DNA of 64,000 bases from Granulicella rosea (GCF_900188085.1 NZ_FZOU01000007.1:124001-188000); one strand, 5' to 3'. Shown: positions 8,984 to 18,899, numbered from the stretch's first letter. Numbers and translations are program-made. The notes: generated from the letters alone by a model not told the origin.

Positions 8984-9187
8984 CTATTTCGTCAATTCGC
9001 GAGCAATATCTTCGATGGTGACGCCAGCGAGCCATTGATGGCGGTCTGCTGTGTAGTCGCCGGGGCCGGAGCGGTGCAAGCTGATGAAGCGCGCAAGTCC
9101 GCCAGCGCCGAGTTCCCGGGCGAGAATGGTCATCGCGTGGCGGTCGAACTGTTCGTCGGTCATGTCGCTTACGGGTTGAGTAGCCAT
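8984..9187 (-). CDS. small putative antitoxin partnered with PIN protein
   Basis: A 67-residue acidic protein: SDMTDEQFDRHAMTILARE then LGAGGLARFISLHRSGPGDYTADRH. I recognise this layout from small unnamed proteins that sit next to PIN-domain genes. It begins inside the end of the PIN gene (19-base overlap, same strand), so the two are co-transcribed. By position and size it is the likely antitoxin. No DNA-binding motif is obvious, so it may neutralise by direct binding only. Confidence 0.6.
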   Translation of the reverse strand: MATQPVSDMTDEQFDRHAMTILARELGAGGLARFISLHRSGPGDYTADRHQWLAGVTIEDIARELTK

Positions 9188-9633
9188 GGCGACCTCCTGC
9201 GACCCCAGTTTATCGGATTTTCCACTCGCGGTACCGGACTATTGGGTCTGCGACCCGCGCGCCGAAGGAAGCGATCGTCGACCGTCAGCAGGCAATCGAC
9301 TTTGGTCAGCTCCGCGACCGCGAGGTGGAGGGCGTCGAAGTCGCCATATCCTTCAGCACGAAGGGCAATCGCACGTTGAAAGCTGGCGGGCGTCGGATGA
9401 ACGAACTCCGACGTCAACGACAGCAATAAAAGAGCATCTTCCCGTCGTTCTCGACGGGGATTGCGTTTAAGTTCCAACTCGACGACGCTGCTCGCGATCC
9501 AGTGGACGCCGCCTGCTACGGCGATGTCCAGGATCTTCGCAATAGCGGCAGACTCAGCTCGCACTCTCGGCTGGCGCTGATCGTCGCCGGGACGATTCAG
9601 TACGCAGGAGTCGAGATAGAGCCGTTCAGCCAC
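9169..9633 (-). CDS. PIN-domain ribonuclease toxin
   Basis: A 154-residue PIN domain. The acidic site is visible as RLYLDSCVLNRP (first Asp), SSVVELELKR (Glu), GDFDALHLAVAE (paired Asp) and LLTVDDRFL (last Asp). Such proteins are usually metal-dependent RNases of VapC-type modules. The GTG start at 9633 shares one base with the TAG stop of gyrA (TAGTG), and the downstream partner overlaps by 19 bases. The toxin precedes the antitoxin, the reverse of the common vapBC order. Translation is therefore probably coupled to gyrA. Confidence 0.82.
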   Translation of the reverse strand: MAERLYLDSCVLNRPGDDQRQPRVRAESAAIAKILDIAVAGGVHWIASSVVELELKRNPRRERREDALLLLSLTSEFVHPTPASFQRAIALRAEGYGDFDALHLAVAELTKVDCLLTVDDRFLRRAGRRPNSPVPRVENPINWGRRRSPWLLNP

Positions 9634-12572
9634 TACAACAACGTCCCGTTCTCCGGCTGCACCTTGGCTTCTTCGGGGGGGATGACCATGGCTGCGGCGA
9701 CCTTGTCCTGGGCGTCCATGTCGAGGAGTTTGACGCCCATGGTGCCTCGGCCGGCGGCGCGGATTTGTTTGGTGTCGATGCGGATGATCTTGCCGAACTG
9801 GCTGATGACCATCAGCTCGCTGGTGTCGTCGACGAGCTGGATGCTGGTGACCTTGCCGATCTTGGGCGTGGTCTTCATGTTGATGACGCCGGTGCCTCCG
9901 CGCGACTGCAGGCGGTAGCGGTCGACGTCGGTGCGCTTGCCGTAGCCGTTCTCGGACACCGTGAGGATGAGGCAGGGGGTGAGGCCGAGCTTCTCGTCGA
10001 GCTTGTCGAGCTTGGCCTGCGCCTCGTCGTCGATGGGAGTGTCGGAGCCGAGTAGCTCCTGGCCTTCGGCGGGGGCGGCGCCTGCGTCGCGGAAGCTGGC
10101 AAGCGCGGAGGTGGGTCCGGTGACAGCTTCGAGCTGCTGGGTGAGGCCGAGGGCTTCGGCGCGTTCGCGGCGCTGGGACTCGCGCGCAGCCTGGCCCGGG
10201 GTGACGGCGGCGCCGATGACGTAGTCGCCCTTGCGCAGGTTGATGCCGCGGTTGCCATAGGCCGGGCGGCCCATGGCGCGGAGGTCCTGCTCGTCGAAGC
10301 GGATCGCCATGCCTTCGCGGGTGGCGAGGAAGATGACCTGATTGCCGTCGGTGATACGGGCGGTGATGAGCTCGTCGTCCTTGTCGATGCCGATCGCGAT
10401 GATGCCGCGCGCCATCACGTTCGAGAAGTCCTTGAGCGGCGTCTTCTTGACGGTGCCGTTGCGGGTGGCGAAGAGGATGTTCTTGCCCTCTTCAACCAGA
10501 TCCTTGACGGCGAGGATGGTAACGACCTTCTCGCCCGGCTGGAGGTCGATGAGCGAGGCCATGGCCTTGCCTTTGCCGGTGGTGCCGGTGTCGGGGATCT
10601 CGTAGATCTTGACCCAGTAGACGCGGCCGGTGTTGGTGAAGCAGAGCAGGTAGGCGTGGGTGGAGTCGATGATGAGCTGCGCGACGAAGTCCTCGTCGCG
10701 GGTCTTCATGCCGATGCGCCCAGTGCCGCCGCGGCGCTGCTGCCGGTAGGTGGTGATCGGCGTCCGCTTGAGGTAGCCAGTGTGCGAGACGGTGACGGCG
10801 ACCTGCTCGTCGGTGATGAGGTCTTCGAGGGTGAGATCGGCGGCCTCGTCGAGGATCTGGGTGCGGCGGGCGTCGCCGTATTTCGCGAGGATCTCGCGCA
10901 GTTCGGCGGCGATGACGGCCTTGAGCTTGCGGATGTCGCCGAGGATGGCCTCATACTCGGCGATATTCTCGCGGATGCGGGCCAGCTCGTTCAGCAACTC
11001 GTCGATCGAGAGCTGGGTGAGGCGGTAGAGCTGCAGTTCGAGGATCGCGTCGATCTGCTTGAGCGACAGGATGAGGGTCGCGACGCCGGCTGCGGTGGTC
11101 GGCAGGAAGCGCGTGTCGATGTTGTACTTGCCCGGGTCGAGCGTGACGCCGGCCAGCTCCGCGCCGCGCAGGCTGACGGTCTTGCCGCTGAAGAAGGCAA
11201 AGAGGTTTTCGCGCGCATCGGCACGAGAGGTCGACTGGCGAATGATGCGGATGACCTGGTCAAGGTGGTCGAGCGCGATCTGGTAACCAAGCAGGATATG
11301 CTCACGGTCCCGCGCCTTGCCCAGCAGGAAGGCGGTGCGCCGGCGGACGACGTCCTGGCGGTGTTCGAGGAAGGCGCGAATGGCGGCGTCGAGCGACAGT
11401 TCCTTGGGCTGTCCGTTGTGGACGGCCAGGAAGATCATCGAGAACGACTCCTGCATCTGGGTGTGTTTATGGAGCTGGTTCAGTACGATCTGGTGCTCGG
11501 CCCCGCGCTTGAGGCCGATGACGATGCGCATGCCGTCGCGGTCGGACTCATCGCGGAACTCGTCGCGCGCGATGTCGGTGATGACGCCTTCGTTGACCAG
11601 CTCGGCGATGCGTTCGATCAGCTTCGACTTGTTGACCTGGTACGGAATCTCTTCGACGATGATGGCCTGGCGGCCGCCGGAGATGTTCTCGATGCGGCAC
11701 TTGGCGCGCATCATGAAGCGTCCGCGGCCGGTTCGGTAGGCCTGCGGGATGTTGGTGCGTCCGAAGAGCGTGCCGCCAGTGGGGAAGTCCGGGCCGAGGA
11801 CATGCTCCAGGCAGAGTTCGAGGTCCGGGCGGTGATCCTGCGGGGACTTCTCCAGCAGCGCGAGGCAGGCGTTGACAACCTCGGAAAGGTTGTGGGGCGG
11901 AATGTTAGTCGCCATGCCGACCGCGATACCGGAGCCGCCATTGACGATCAAATTCGGGAAACGCGTCGGCAGAACCGATGGTTCGACCGTCGACTCATCG
12001 TAGTTTCCGACGAAGTCGACCGTGTCGGAGTCGATGTCGGCCAGCATCTCGCTCGCAAGCCGGGTCATGCGCGACTCGGTATAACGCATGGCAGCCGGCG
12101 GGTCGCCGTCGACCGAGCCGAAGTTTCCCTGGCCGTCCACGAGCAGGTAGCGCAAGCTGAAGGGTTGGGCCAGGCGGACCATGGTGTCGTAGATGGCCGA
12201 GTCGCCGTGGGGGTGATAGTTACCCATGACATGGCCGACGACCTTGGCCGACTTGGTGTACTTCTTGTTGAACTGCAGGCCCATCTCCTGCATACCGTAC
12301 AAGATACGGCGATGCACGGGCTTCAGACCGTCGCGGACATCGGGCAGCGCGCGGCCGATGATGACCGACATGGAGTAGTCGAGATACGACCGGCGCATCT
12401 CCTCTTCAATGTTGATGGACAACATGTTGAAGGCGCCGCGACCCTGCACATTGTTCCCGCCGTCGGGTGGGCTTCCGGCGGGCGGCGGGTTGTTCGAAGC
12501 GGCGTCCTGCGGGGAGGGAGCGTCCGGATTCTGCGGGTCGAGCGGGTCTTCTGGAAAGAGATCGTCAGCCAT
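9633..12572 (-). CDS. gyrA: DNA gyrase subunit A
   Basis: At 979 residues this is about 100 longer than E. coli GyrA. The catalytic Tyr is Y164 ([10 protein letters not shown]). The quinolone-determining region reads GDSAIYDTM, with Ser125 and Asp129 at the positions equivalent to E. coli S83 and D87, the normal sensitive-type residues. The GyrA box QRRGGTG in the C-terminal domain marks gyrase rather than topoisomerase IV. Two additions are notable: a Pro/Asn-rich N-terminal tail of about 45 residues, and an insertion of about 75 residues (about 790-866) between beta-pinwheel blades. No gyrB is next to it. Its stop overlaps the PIN toxin start. Confidence 0.97.
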   Translation of the reverse strand: MADDLFPEDPLDPQNPDAPSPQDAASNNPPPAGSPPDGGNNVQGRGAFNMLSINIEEEMRRSYLDYSMSVIIGRALPDVRDGLKPVHRRILYGMQEMGLQFNKKYTKSAKVVGHVMGNYHPHGDSAIYDTMVRLAQPFSLRYLLVDGQGNFGSVDGDPPAAMRYTESRMTRLASEMLADIDSDTVDFVGNYDESTVEPSVLPTRFPNLIVNGGSGIAVGMATNIPPHNLSEVVNACLALLEKSPQDHRPDLELCLEHVLGPDFPTGGTLFGRTNIPQAYRTGRGRFMMRAKCRIENISGGRQAIIVEEIPYQVNKSKLIERIAELVNEGVITDIARDEFRDESDRDGMRIVIGLKRGAEHQIVLNQLHKHTQMQESFSMIFLAVHNGQPKELSLDAAIRAFLEHRQDVVRRRTAFLLGKARDREHILLGYQIALDHLDQVIRIIRQSTSRADARENLFAFFSGKTVSLRGAELAGVTLDPGKYNIDTRFLPTTAAGVATLILSLKQIDAILELQLYRLTQLSIDELLNELARIRENIAEYEAILGDIRKLKAVIAAELREILAKYGDARRTQILDEAADLTLEDLITDEQVAVTVSHTGYLKRTPITTYRQQRRGGTGRIGMKTRDEDFVAQLIIDSTHAYLLCFTNTGRVYWVKIYEIPDTGTTGKGKAMASLIDLQPGEKVVTILAVKDLVEEGKNILFATRNGTVKKTPLKDFSNVMARGIIAIGIDKDDELITARITDGNQVIFLATREGMAIRFDEQDLRAMGRPAYGNRGINLRKGDYVIGAAVTPGQAARESQRRERAEALGLTQQLEAVTGPTSALASFRDAGAAPAEGQELLGSDTPIDDEAQAKLDKLDEKLGLTPCLILTVSENGYGKRTDVDRYRLQSRGGTGVINMKTTPKIGKVTSIQLVDDTSELMVISQFGKIIRIDTKQIRAAGRGTMGVKLLDMDAQDKVAAAMVIPPEEAKVQPENGTLL

Positions 12573-12689
12573 GGTTATCCCATTATTTTACTTGAAAATG
12601 ACAGGGACAGGCGGGTAAACCGAGGGGCACGGAAGAAGCTGGGAATGCCAGAGGAATTGTGGCGTTTTCACCACAATTTCTATTCACAG

Positions 12690-12730
12690 GAGGCAAAAAA
12701 GAGGGACAGACCGAAAGGCCTGTCCCTCTA
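12690..12730 (-). terminator. Rho-independent terminator of the Oar-like receptor gene
   Basis: A 10-base perfect stem (AGAGGGACAG at 12700-12709 pairing with CTGTCCCTCT at 12720-12729) closes a short loop. Read on the minus strand it is followed by a TTTTTT run. It lies 20-60 bases past the receptor stop, upstream of gyrA on the same strand, so gyrA is expected to have its own promoter. Confidence 0.85.
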
Positions 12731-12751
12731 CAAGAATTGCTGCAGGTTTTG

Positions 12752-15700
12752 TTAGAAGATCAGTTTGCCCGAGACCTGGATGGTGCGGGCATTGTTGCCG
12801 AACTCCACATTGGGCTTGTTGAAGAGTGCGTTGGAGACGGTCTGGAAGTTGTAGCTTCCCGTGTAGGACTTGCTGTCGACGCCATCGACCGAGCCCGGAA
12901 TGTACTGGGCATGGTTGAGGGCGTTATAGGCCTGAGCTCCGAGTTCGACGGAGTAGTGCTCGAAGATCGTAACCCGCTTGTAGAGCGACAGGTCGAAGTT
13001 GTTGATCGGGTTGATCGGCAGCGTATTGCGGCCGACGGTGGGAAGCGTGCCGGAACCGGCAGCCACGTAGTAAGCATTGGGGTTCTTAGCGCTATATCCG
13101 ACCGTCTGGCCGCCGACGACGATGGGATTCACGCCGGTTCCAGTTCCTTTGACGCCGTTCGGGTTGATAAGAGGGCGATCGATCGCAGTGCCGCTGTCGC
13201 CGTTCAGGTTGGAGTTGAATCCCGAGAGTGCGGTGGCGTACTCAGGCGATTCATAGGTATAGATAGGCGAGACCGTCCAGTTGCCGACGCCATTCTTCAG
13301 GAAGAAGTTGTGCGACGTCTGGAAGAACGGGAGATTGTAGACGGCCTCAACAACGACGCGGTGTGTGTGGTCGAGAGCGGAACGGCTGTAGTCGCAAGCG
13401 ACGCACTGCGAGTTCTGCGGACGACGCGGGGTGAGAACGGTAGCGAAGACCTCGGCCGTCGCATCGTCCATCGTCTTGGACCAGGTCCACGAGGCGCTGA
13501 ACTGAAGGCCGTGCTGCATGCGGCGGCTGAGGTTGGCGATCAGGGCGTTATAGCTGGACTGCGAGAAGGGCTGGTAAGAGGTGATGGTGCTGGTGAAGCC
13601 AGCCGCCCGGAAAGCCGGAATGACGGCATTCGCGGTGTTGATGGCAGCGAGATTCGTAGCGGAGGTTCCCGCTCTCTCGATGGTGGTCGTACCGGCAACG
13701 GTGTAGAGATTGTTGGTGGCGTTCACAGCCGGCTGCTTGTTCAGCTGGATCTGAGTCGGGAGGTGAATGCCGCGGGTACCGAGGTAGCCGATCTCAGCAG
13801 TGTAGTTCGACGCGAAGGTGCGCTGAACCGTGAGGCTGTAGGTCTCAGCGTAGGGAACGACCTGGTTGGGAAGATAGGCCGAGGTGCCTGCGATGGCCTG
13901 GGCCGTCGTCAAGGTACCGCTCGACGTGGCAGGCAGACCGCCGTTGGTGAGGAAGTTCGGCGCAAGGAATGCATAGATGCAGGTCGCGGTCTGGGCGGTC
14001 GTGCACTGCGGACTTGCGGGCGTCGTCTGCGCCACTACGTTCGAGGTGGTCGAGAGCTGCGGCGGGAAGGACAGAGTACCCAGGTTGTCGAAGAGCACGT
14101 CGTATGCGACGCCGAAGCCTGCGCGCACGGACGTCTTGGAATCGGGCGCCCAGTTGACGCCGACACGCGGAGCGAAGCTGGTGTATGCAGGCTGCGGCGC
14201 GTGGAAGCTGATGAGACCGGCAACGCTGGAACCGGCGTTGAGAGCCTGCGTGCGCTCGCCCACCGGAACGGAGGTGAACTCGTAACGCAGACCGGCATTG
14301 ATGGTGAGGGTTGGTGTGGCGCGCCAGGTGTCGTTGATATAGCCGTAGAGCGCGGTCTGGTCGCCGTAGTAGGTGTGCGTGCCGCTGGAACGCTGGCCGA
14401 ACTCGTCCGGCGCGAGGTCGTGAAGGAAGTAGTCGGTAGCGGACCACTCGTAGTCGCCGCGAGCGCGCTGCGTGAACTGCTGGGGCGAGATGTACTTGCG
14501 ACCGTCGAAGCCGATCTTGATGGCATGCTTGCCCTTGACCCAGCTGACGTTGTCGGTGACCTGGAAGAGATTCTGGATGGTGAACTGCGGAGCGTTGCCA
14601 TCCGGTCCTACGTCGTCGTAACCCTGGTCATCGAAGGTAAGGTTCGGGAACGAACCGACCGAAGCGCTGTACTGCTGGGGCGCCGTGATGGTGTTGGCGA
14701 AGCGGTTGAAGCCGATACGGAACTCGTTCGTGAGATTCGGCGTGAAGCTGTGGTACTCCGAGATCGTGGCGAGGTGGTACTTGTACGGCGTCGTGACGAA
14801 GAACGTCGGCAGATAAGCGGCGACGTCAGAGGTGCCTTCGGTGTTGTAGAGGTAGCGGACGCGCAGCGAGTCCTTGCTGGAGATCGTGTAGTCCATGCTC
14901 GTGGTGAGCGCATCGAAGTTGGTGAAGACCGGGGCCGAGACAAGCAGGTTACCCAGCGGGATGTTGGTGGACTGCGTTGCCGTTCCCGTACCCGTGGTGT
15001 TGTTGGTGACCGTCAGGTATTGCGGACCGCTCGCCTGGTTACCGCAGGCGACGTCGGCTGCCGCATCGATACCAGTTCCACCGGCGCCGGTGACGGTGGC
15101 TGCCGGCACGTAGGTCTCAATCGCGTTGAGGTTGGTCGTATTGAAGCCGTAGCCGGTCAGACTCTTCAGGGTGGTGAGACCGGCAGCGGTCGGCGTGCAG
15201 AGGTAATAGCTGAGGCTCTCACCGGTGGTCTGACGCTCGAAGTTGCCAAAGAAGAAGAGCTTGTCCTTCCAGATCGGTCCGCCGAGCTGGCCGCCGTAAC
15301 GGTTGTAGTCGTAACGCGGAATTGGGAAGATCTTTCCACCGGCTACGCCTGCCGCTGCGTTCAGGTTGCGGTTGTTCATGTACTCGTACAGCTTGCCGTG
15401 GAAGGCGTTGGTTCCCGAGGTCACGGTGGTGTTGAACTGACCGCCGGTGGAGTGACCGAACTCAGGCGAGAACTGGTCGGTGATGATGGTAAAGTTGGCG
15501 ACCGAGTCGTTCGGGATGTAGATGAGGGGACCGGTGACGGCCTTATTGTTGTTGTCGATACCTTCGATGGTGAAGTTGTTGCTGCGCGGACGCTGACCAC
15601 CGATGGAACCGCCGACGCCGATTCCGACGCCGCCCGACGAAGTGACGCCGGGGCTGAGCAGGGCTGCGTTGAGCACGCCCTCGCCGCTCGTCGTGTTCGG

Positions 15701-16180
15701 CAGAGTGGAGAGCTCCTCGGTCGAGTAGGTTGCGGTGAGGTTGGTCGAGGTGGTGTCGATGGTGACGCCCGAATCGACCGTCACCTCAACCGACTGCGAG
15801 GTCGCGGCAGCGAGGGTGATATCGGACGTCGAGGTCTTGTTGGTGTCGATGACGACGCCCTTGAGATTGTAATTCTGGAAGCCCGAGTTCTTCACGGTGA
15901 CGTCATAACGACCGCTCAGAAGATTGAGGACCAGATATTCGCCGCTTCCGTTCGTGGTGGTCGTGGTAGAGATACCGGTGTCCTGGTTGGTGACCGTGAC
16001 GGTCGCCTTGGCCACAACAGCGCCGGAAGAATCCTTGACGATGCCAGCAAGGTTACCGCTGGTAACCTGCGCGAAGGCCGACGGCGTCATCAGTGCGGAG
16101 GGTGAAGCTAACAGAGTGACCGCGAATAAAGATTTGAGAAGCGGTGAGGAGATATTTCGCAAGTGGCGGCTCCTGGGCAT
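12752..16180 (-). CDS. Oar-like TonB-dependent outer-membrane receptor
   Basis: A 1142-residue outer-membrane protein. It has a signal peptide (to about residue 38, PSAFAQ) and a carboxypeptidase-regulatory-like beta sandwich (about 40-125: SGNLAGIVKDSSGAVVAKATV and SGEYLVLNLLSGRYDV). A plug domain spans about 130-250 (TEELSTLPNTTSGEGVLNAALLSPGV, and IEGIDNNNKAVTG). A long beta barrel ends in SGKLIF, a terminal Phe typical of BAM substrates. Oar-type receptors are strongly expanded in Acidobacteria and thought to import large glycans or other polymers; the substrate here is unknown. It is monocistronic, with its own terminator. Confidence 0.93.
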   Translation of the reverse strand: MPRSRHLRNISSPLLKSLFAVTLLASPSALMTPSAFAQVTSGNLAGIVKDSSGAVVAKATVTVTNQDTGISTTTTTNGSGEYLVLNLLSGRYDVTVKNSGFQNYNLKGVVIDTNKTSTSDITLAAATSQSVEVTVDSGVTIDTTSTNLTATYSTEELSTLPNTTSGEGVLNAALLSPGVTSSGGVGIGVGGSIGGQRPRSNNFTIEGIDNNNKAVTGPLIYIPNDSVANFTIITDQFSPEFGHSTGGQFNTTVTSGTNAFHGKLYEYMNNRNLNAAAGVAGGKIFPIPRYDYNRYGGQLGGPIWKDKLFFFGNFERQTTGESLSYYLCTPTAAGLTTLKSLTGYGFNTTNLNAIETYVPAATVTGAGGTGIDAAADVACGNQASGPQYLTVTNNTTGTGTATQSTNIPLGNLLVSAPVFTNFDALTTSMDYTISSKDSLRVRYLYNTEGTSDVAAYLPTFFVTTPYKYHLATISEYHSFTPNLTNEFRIGFNRFANTITAPQQYSASVGSFPNLTFDDQGYDDVGPDGNAPQFTIQNLFQVTDNVSWVKGKHAIKIGFDGRKYISPQQFTQRARGDYEWSATDYFLHDLAPDEFGQRSSGTHTYYGDQTALYGYINDTWRATPTLTINAGLRYEFTSVPVGERTQALNAGSSVAGLISFHAPQPAYTSFAPRVGVNWAPDSKTSVRAGFGVAYDVLFDNLGTLSFPPQLSTTSNVVAQTTPASPQCTTAQTATCIYAFLAPNFLTNGGLPATSSGTLTTAQAIAGTSAYLPNQVVPYAETYSLTVQRTFASNYTAEIGYLGTRGIHLPTQIQLNKQPAVNATNNLYTVAGTTTIERAGTSATNLAAINTANAVIPAFRAAGFTSTITSYQPFSQSSYNALIANLSRRMQHGLQFSASWTWSKTMDDATAEVFATVLTPRRPQNSQCVACDYSRSALDHTHRVVVEAVYNLPFFQTSHNFFLKNGVGNWTVSPIYTYESPEYATALSGFNSNLNGDSGTAIDRPLINPNGVKGTGTGVNPIVVGGQTVGYSAKNPNAYYVAAGSGTLPTVGRNTLPINPINNFDLSLYKRVTIFEHYSVELGAQAYNALNHAQYIPGSVDGVDSKSYTGSYNFQTVSNALFNKPNVEFGNNARTIQVSGKLIF

Positions 16181-16409
16181 GGGCCCGGTTAACGTGATGC
16201 GGTGAAATTCCGCCGGGCATGCGCCCGAACTCTAGATGTTGGTAATCTTCACCATTGCACGTCATGGGCCAAAGTTACGAAGCCGTAAAGAGACTGTGAA
16301 AAACCCGCAACTTCATCACTTTGCGAGACTTTCTCAAGAAACCGATCTATGGAAATCTGTATGCGACCCATGAAAAGACATACCTGGGCATACCCGCTTT
16401 CATAGATCA

Positions 16410-16437
16410 GGGCGCACCTTTCCCTTCGGGTGCGCCC
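16410..16437 (-). terminator. hairpin downstream of the acetate-type transporter
   Basis: A 9-base GC stem (GGGCGCACC with GGTGCGCCC) and a short loop lie 27 bases past the transporter stop. There is no clear T-run on the minus strand, so termination is only probable. Confidence 0.45.
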
Positions 16438-16463
16438 TTCGATGTCCAGGATGAGTTCGCGGT

Positions 16464-17063
16464 CTAGCGGAGAATCGGCTCTCCGAGCGGGATGACGACG
16501 CGTCCGGCCGTGGCGTTCAGCACCTCGATGAAAGCCACCAGCAGCGCATCCGCGCCGGTGACCAGGCCGAGGTAGCCGCCGGCGTGCCCCGTGCCGTAGC
16601 CGGCGTCTCCTGCGGCGAGCAGGAAGAAGGTGATCCACAGCAGCAGGAAGATGCTCCACACGGCCTTGCTCGCGCGGAAGGTCACGATCCACAGCAGGAA
16701 GGTGAAGATGCCCCACATCAGCAGGACGAGGGCGACGGCGCTGGCGGGCGGCGCCTTCAGCCAGCCTGCGCCGACGGTCCACTGCAGGAAGGCGAACCAC
16801 CACCAGAACAGTCCGTAGCTCGTGAAGGCGACCATGCCGAAGGTGTTGCCGGTCTTGAACTCCAGCACGCCGGCGATCAACTGCGCGACGCCGCCGTAGG
16901 CGAAGGCGAGCGGCACGACGACCGGGACGGCCTCGTGCGGCAGCAGACCGGCGTTGATGGCCGAGAGCACGCAGGTGGTGAGGCCGAAGCCGGCGAGGCC
17001 GAGCGGGCCGGGGTTCGCCAACTTGACAGGTGCGGAGTGCGGGACTTCGACGAGCTGCGCCAT
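16464..17063 (-). CDS. GPR1/FUN34/YaaH (SatP) family acetate/succinate transporter
   Basis: A 199-residue membrane protein with six hydrophobic segments. The family signature NPGPLGLAGFGLTT is at residues 18-31. Other family traits are AFAYGGVAQLIAGVLEFKTGNTFG and the late motif around GALLVAF-like ADALLVAFIEVLNA. The family moves acetate and other small carboxylates in symport with protons or through a channel-like hexamer. A GGAG ribosome site precedes the ATG. It stands alone, divergent from the exported protein at 17410. Confidence 0.9.
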   Translation of the reverse strand: MAQLVEVPHSAPVKLANPGPLGLAGFGLTTCVLSAINAGLLPHEAVPVVVPLAFAYGGVAQLIAGVLEFKTGNTFGMVAFTSYGLFWWWFAFLQWTVGAGWLKAPPASAVALVLLMWGIFTFLLWIVTFRASKAVWSIFLLLWITFFLLAAGDAGYGTGHAGGYLGLVTGADALLVAFIEVLNATAGRVVIPLGEPILR

Positions 17064-17409
17064 GCGTGCCTATTTCTCCCTGGTGTGGACTGCGAAATGA
17101 AGGTTGTTGCGGGGCGCGGATCATCCTACATGGGCCGGTGGCGGGCTGTCGCGTGGGATTCGATGTCGTTTCAATAAATTCTTCCGCGCCGGTGAGCAAC
17201 CTCGCTTTCGGGCAACACATCGCATTGAGTGCGGATGTAGTCTCCGGGCTTGAGACATGTCCCGCAAACCTTGTTTTGTTTGGGTAGCGCGGATTCGGTG
17301 GGCTAACCGTCTCCGCGCATCGCCCGTCTTGGCACCACTTTTCTGTGAGCCTTGGAGGTTCTCACCTTTGACGCTCGGCTTCGGCCGGGCTTGTCCATGG
17401 AGACTTCCG

Positions 17410-18102
17410 ATGACGACCTACTCATTTTCCACCCCACGCAGTGCGGATTTTCGGTCGTACCGCTGGCCTCTGCTGAAGGCCGCGATACTTGTGGGTGCGC
17501 TGGCGCTGCCAGGCGCGCTCTTCTCGCAGGGTTTTGTCTCCTCGGGCTCTGCCTCGAATGCGAATGGTTTTCACCCGACCGCTACGAGTAACGGCAAACC
17601 GGAGCCCGCGCCCAGGCATATCGACACGCGGGTGCATGACGGCATCCTGACCGTCGACGGACTGGTCGCGAAGGTCGATCTGAACTATCCGGTCGACGCG
17701 CCGTTTACTTACTTCTTTGTCCCGGGTGTCGGCACGGCTATCGTCGCGCTCGACCACTTCCCCAACTCGACGCCTCAGAAGAACGCGTTCAATGGCAACA
17801 CGCTGACCATTATGGCGGGCGGCCATGAGATCCAACTGACCAACGGCGGTCCTTTGCTGAAGGAAAAGGGCAAGGACGAAGCCTGGGTCGCCTTCGACCC
17901 GGACTACAACCGCGCCAGCCGCATGCCGATGATGGGCTATGGCGAGGCGCTCCGCGCGCCCTACCAGTGGCCGGGCGCCAAGCCTGAGACGACGCAGTCC
18001 ACCGCGCTTGCGCCGCCAGTTCCCAAGAGTCTTCAGCCGAAGATGGAGGTCTCGTCTTCATATTCCGTGACGGTCGCGCCGGCGGCGAAGTCGAATCCTT
18101 AG
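17410..18102 (+). CDS. exported protein of unknown function
   Basis: A 230-residue protein with a membrane/signal segment (about residues 22-38, LKAAILVGALALPGALF). A folded core follows: DGILTVDGLVAKVDLNYPVDAPFTYFFVPGVGTAIVALDHF and GNTLTIMAGGHEIQLTNGG. The tail is Pro/Ser-rich. I do not recognise the family. The start at 17410 has a GGAG upstream and begins the signal peptide; the frame is open back to 17257 but lacks coding character there. The beta-rich core suggests a periplasmic or envelope protein. Confidence 0.65.
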   Translation: MTTYSFSTPRSADFRSYRWPLLKAAILVGALALPGALFSQGFVSSGSASNANGFHPTATSNGKPEPAPRHIDTRVHDGILTVDGLVAKVDLNYPVDAPFTYFFVPGVGTAIVALDHFPNSTPQKNAFNGNTLTIMAGGHEIQLTNGGPLLKEKGKDEAWVAFDPDYNRASRMPMMGYGEALRAPYQWPGAKPETTQSTALAPPVPKSLQPKMEVSSSYSVTVAPAAKSNP

Positions 18103-18150
18103 CGTCGACAACCCAAACCCGATAGGGTGTCAACCTGAACCCGGGTAACT

Positions 18151-18240
18151 GTCCTCCTGAACGCAGTGAAGGATCTGCTTTTTTGAACTGGCGACCATGC
18201 CGGTCCGAGAAGCAGATCCTTCACTGCGTTCAGGATGACA
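18151..18240. repeat. family A palindromic repeat, complete copy
   Basis: Two inverted arms of about 30 bases (18151-18180 and 18210-18240) carry the family A core: TCCTGAACGCAGTGAAGGA on one side, TCCTTCACTGCGTTCAGGA on the other. It lies between convergent genes and could fold into a strong hairpin acting as a bidirectional terminator. Confidence 0.85.
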
Positions 18241-18328
18241 AACCTTCAGTTCAGGATGACAAACGTTCAGGGTCAGGACGACCGATCTGTTCAGGGTCAT
18301 GACGACAAATCAGGGTCAGGACGACAAA
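18231..18328 (+). repeat. degenerate tandem repeats of the family A end
   Basis: Next to the complete family A copy, its terminal TTCAGGATGACAAAC is reiterated about four times with drift (TTCAGGATGACAAAC, TTCAGGGTCAGGACGAC, TTCAGGGTCATGACGACAAA, CAGGGTCAGGACGACAAAC). Unit length is about 18-25 bases. Confidence 0.75.
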
Positions 18329-18344
18329 CTTTTCGGTTAGAGAC

Positions 18345-18899
18345 CTACAGGTCGCCCAGCCCGCGTCCATTGCCCGACAGGAACATCTGCTCCACCGCCA
18401 GCCAGTCCTTCACCCGGCGAAATCCCGTGACGTTCACGTTGTGGGGCGCACTGTAGAGAATGCCCTCGCCGGTGAAGCGCCGGAGCTGGCGCGGGTTGTC
18501 GTCGATCAGATAGTCGGCCTTCAGGATCGCCTTATCGCCGCAGTAGACGACGTTCGACGGCGGAATGAAGGGGAAGTGCTCGGCCAGCCAGTGGTACTTG
18601 GCCATGAACGAGGTCGGCACCTCCATGGCGGCGGTGGCGATGAAGACCTCATAGTCCTTCTGCAGGTCGCGGATGACGCGCTGCGAGTGAGGCATGACGT
18701 TCAGCACGCGGAAGAAGTCCTGCGAGCACATGTAGGCTTCGAGCGCCGGATGCCGGTCCACGCGCACCACGTCCCACAGCCACTTGCCATGCAGGTCGGC
18801 CTGCGTCAGCTCCTCGTTGAAGTCGCGGTTATAGCGGAGGAGATGCTCGGTAACCGCGTCGGCGATGACCTCGTCCATGTCGATGCAAATTCGTTTCAT
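18345..18899 (-). CDS. 5'(3')-deoxyribonucleotidase-type HAD phosphatase (NT5C family)
   Basis: A 184-residue HAD enzyme. Motif I is RICIDMDEVIAD (nucleophile Asp and general acid Asp at residues 7 and 9). The second motif is FIATAAMEVP, and the late acidic motif DYLIDDNPRQL is preceded by the Lys in GDKAILKADYLIDD. These match the bacterial YorS/NT5C group that dephosphorylates deoxynucleoside monophosphates. The insert for substrate binding runs about 25-90. It is followed 68 bases upstream by the zinc-ribbon gene on the same strand, so the two may be one transcript. Confidence 0.85.
   Translation of the reverse strand: MKRICIDMDEVIADAVTEHLLRYNRDFNEELTQADLHGKWLWDVVRVDRHPALEAYMCSQDFFRVLNVMPHSQRVIRDLQKDYEVFIATAAMEVPTSFMAKYHWLAEHFPFIPPSNVVYCGDKAILKADYLIDDNPRQLRRFTGEGILYSAPHNVNVTGFRRVKDWLAVEQMFLSGNGRGLGDL

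Noticed and set aside
10656..12755. Very long open frame on the plus strand opposite gyrA
   Set aside because: It is an antisense mirror of a high-GC coding gene. The protein is Val/Asp/Arg-rich with no recognisable domain, while gyrA is certain.
12659..16105. 1148-codon open frame opposite the Oar-like receptor
   Set aside because: Same mirror effect: low-complexity Arg/Val/Gly/Glu-rich translation without domain signals, against a certain receptor gene.
16410..16437. Hairpin considered as a riboswitch or attenuator for the Oar receptor
   Set aside because: It lies upstream of the receptor by over 200 bases but directly after the transporter stop, and no aptamer-like structure could be recognised.
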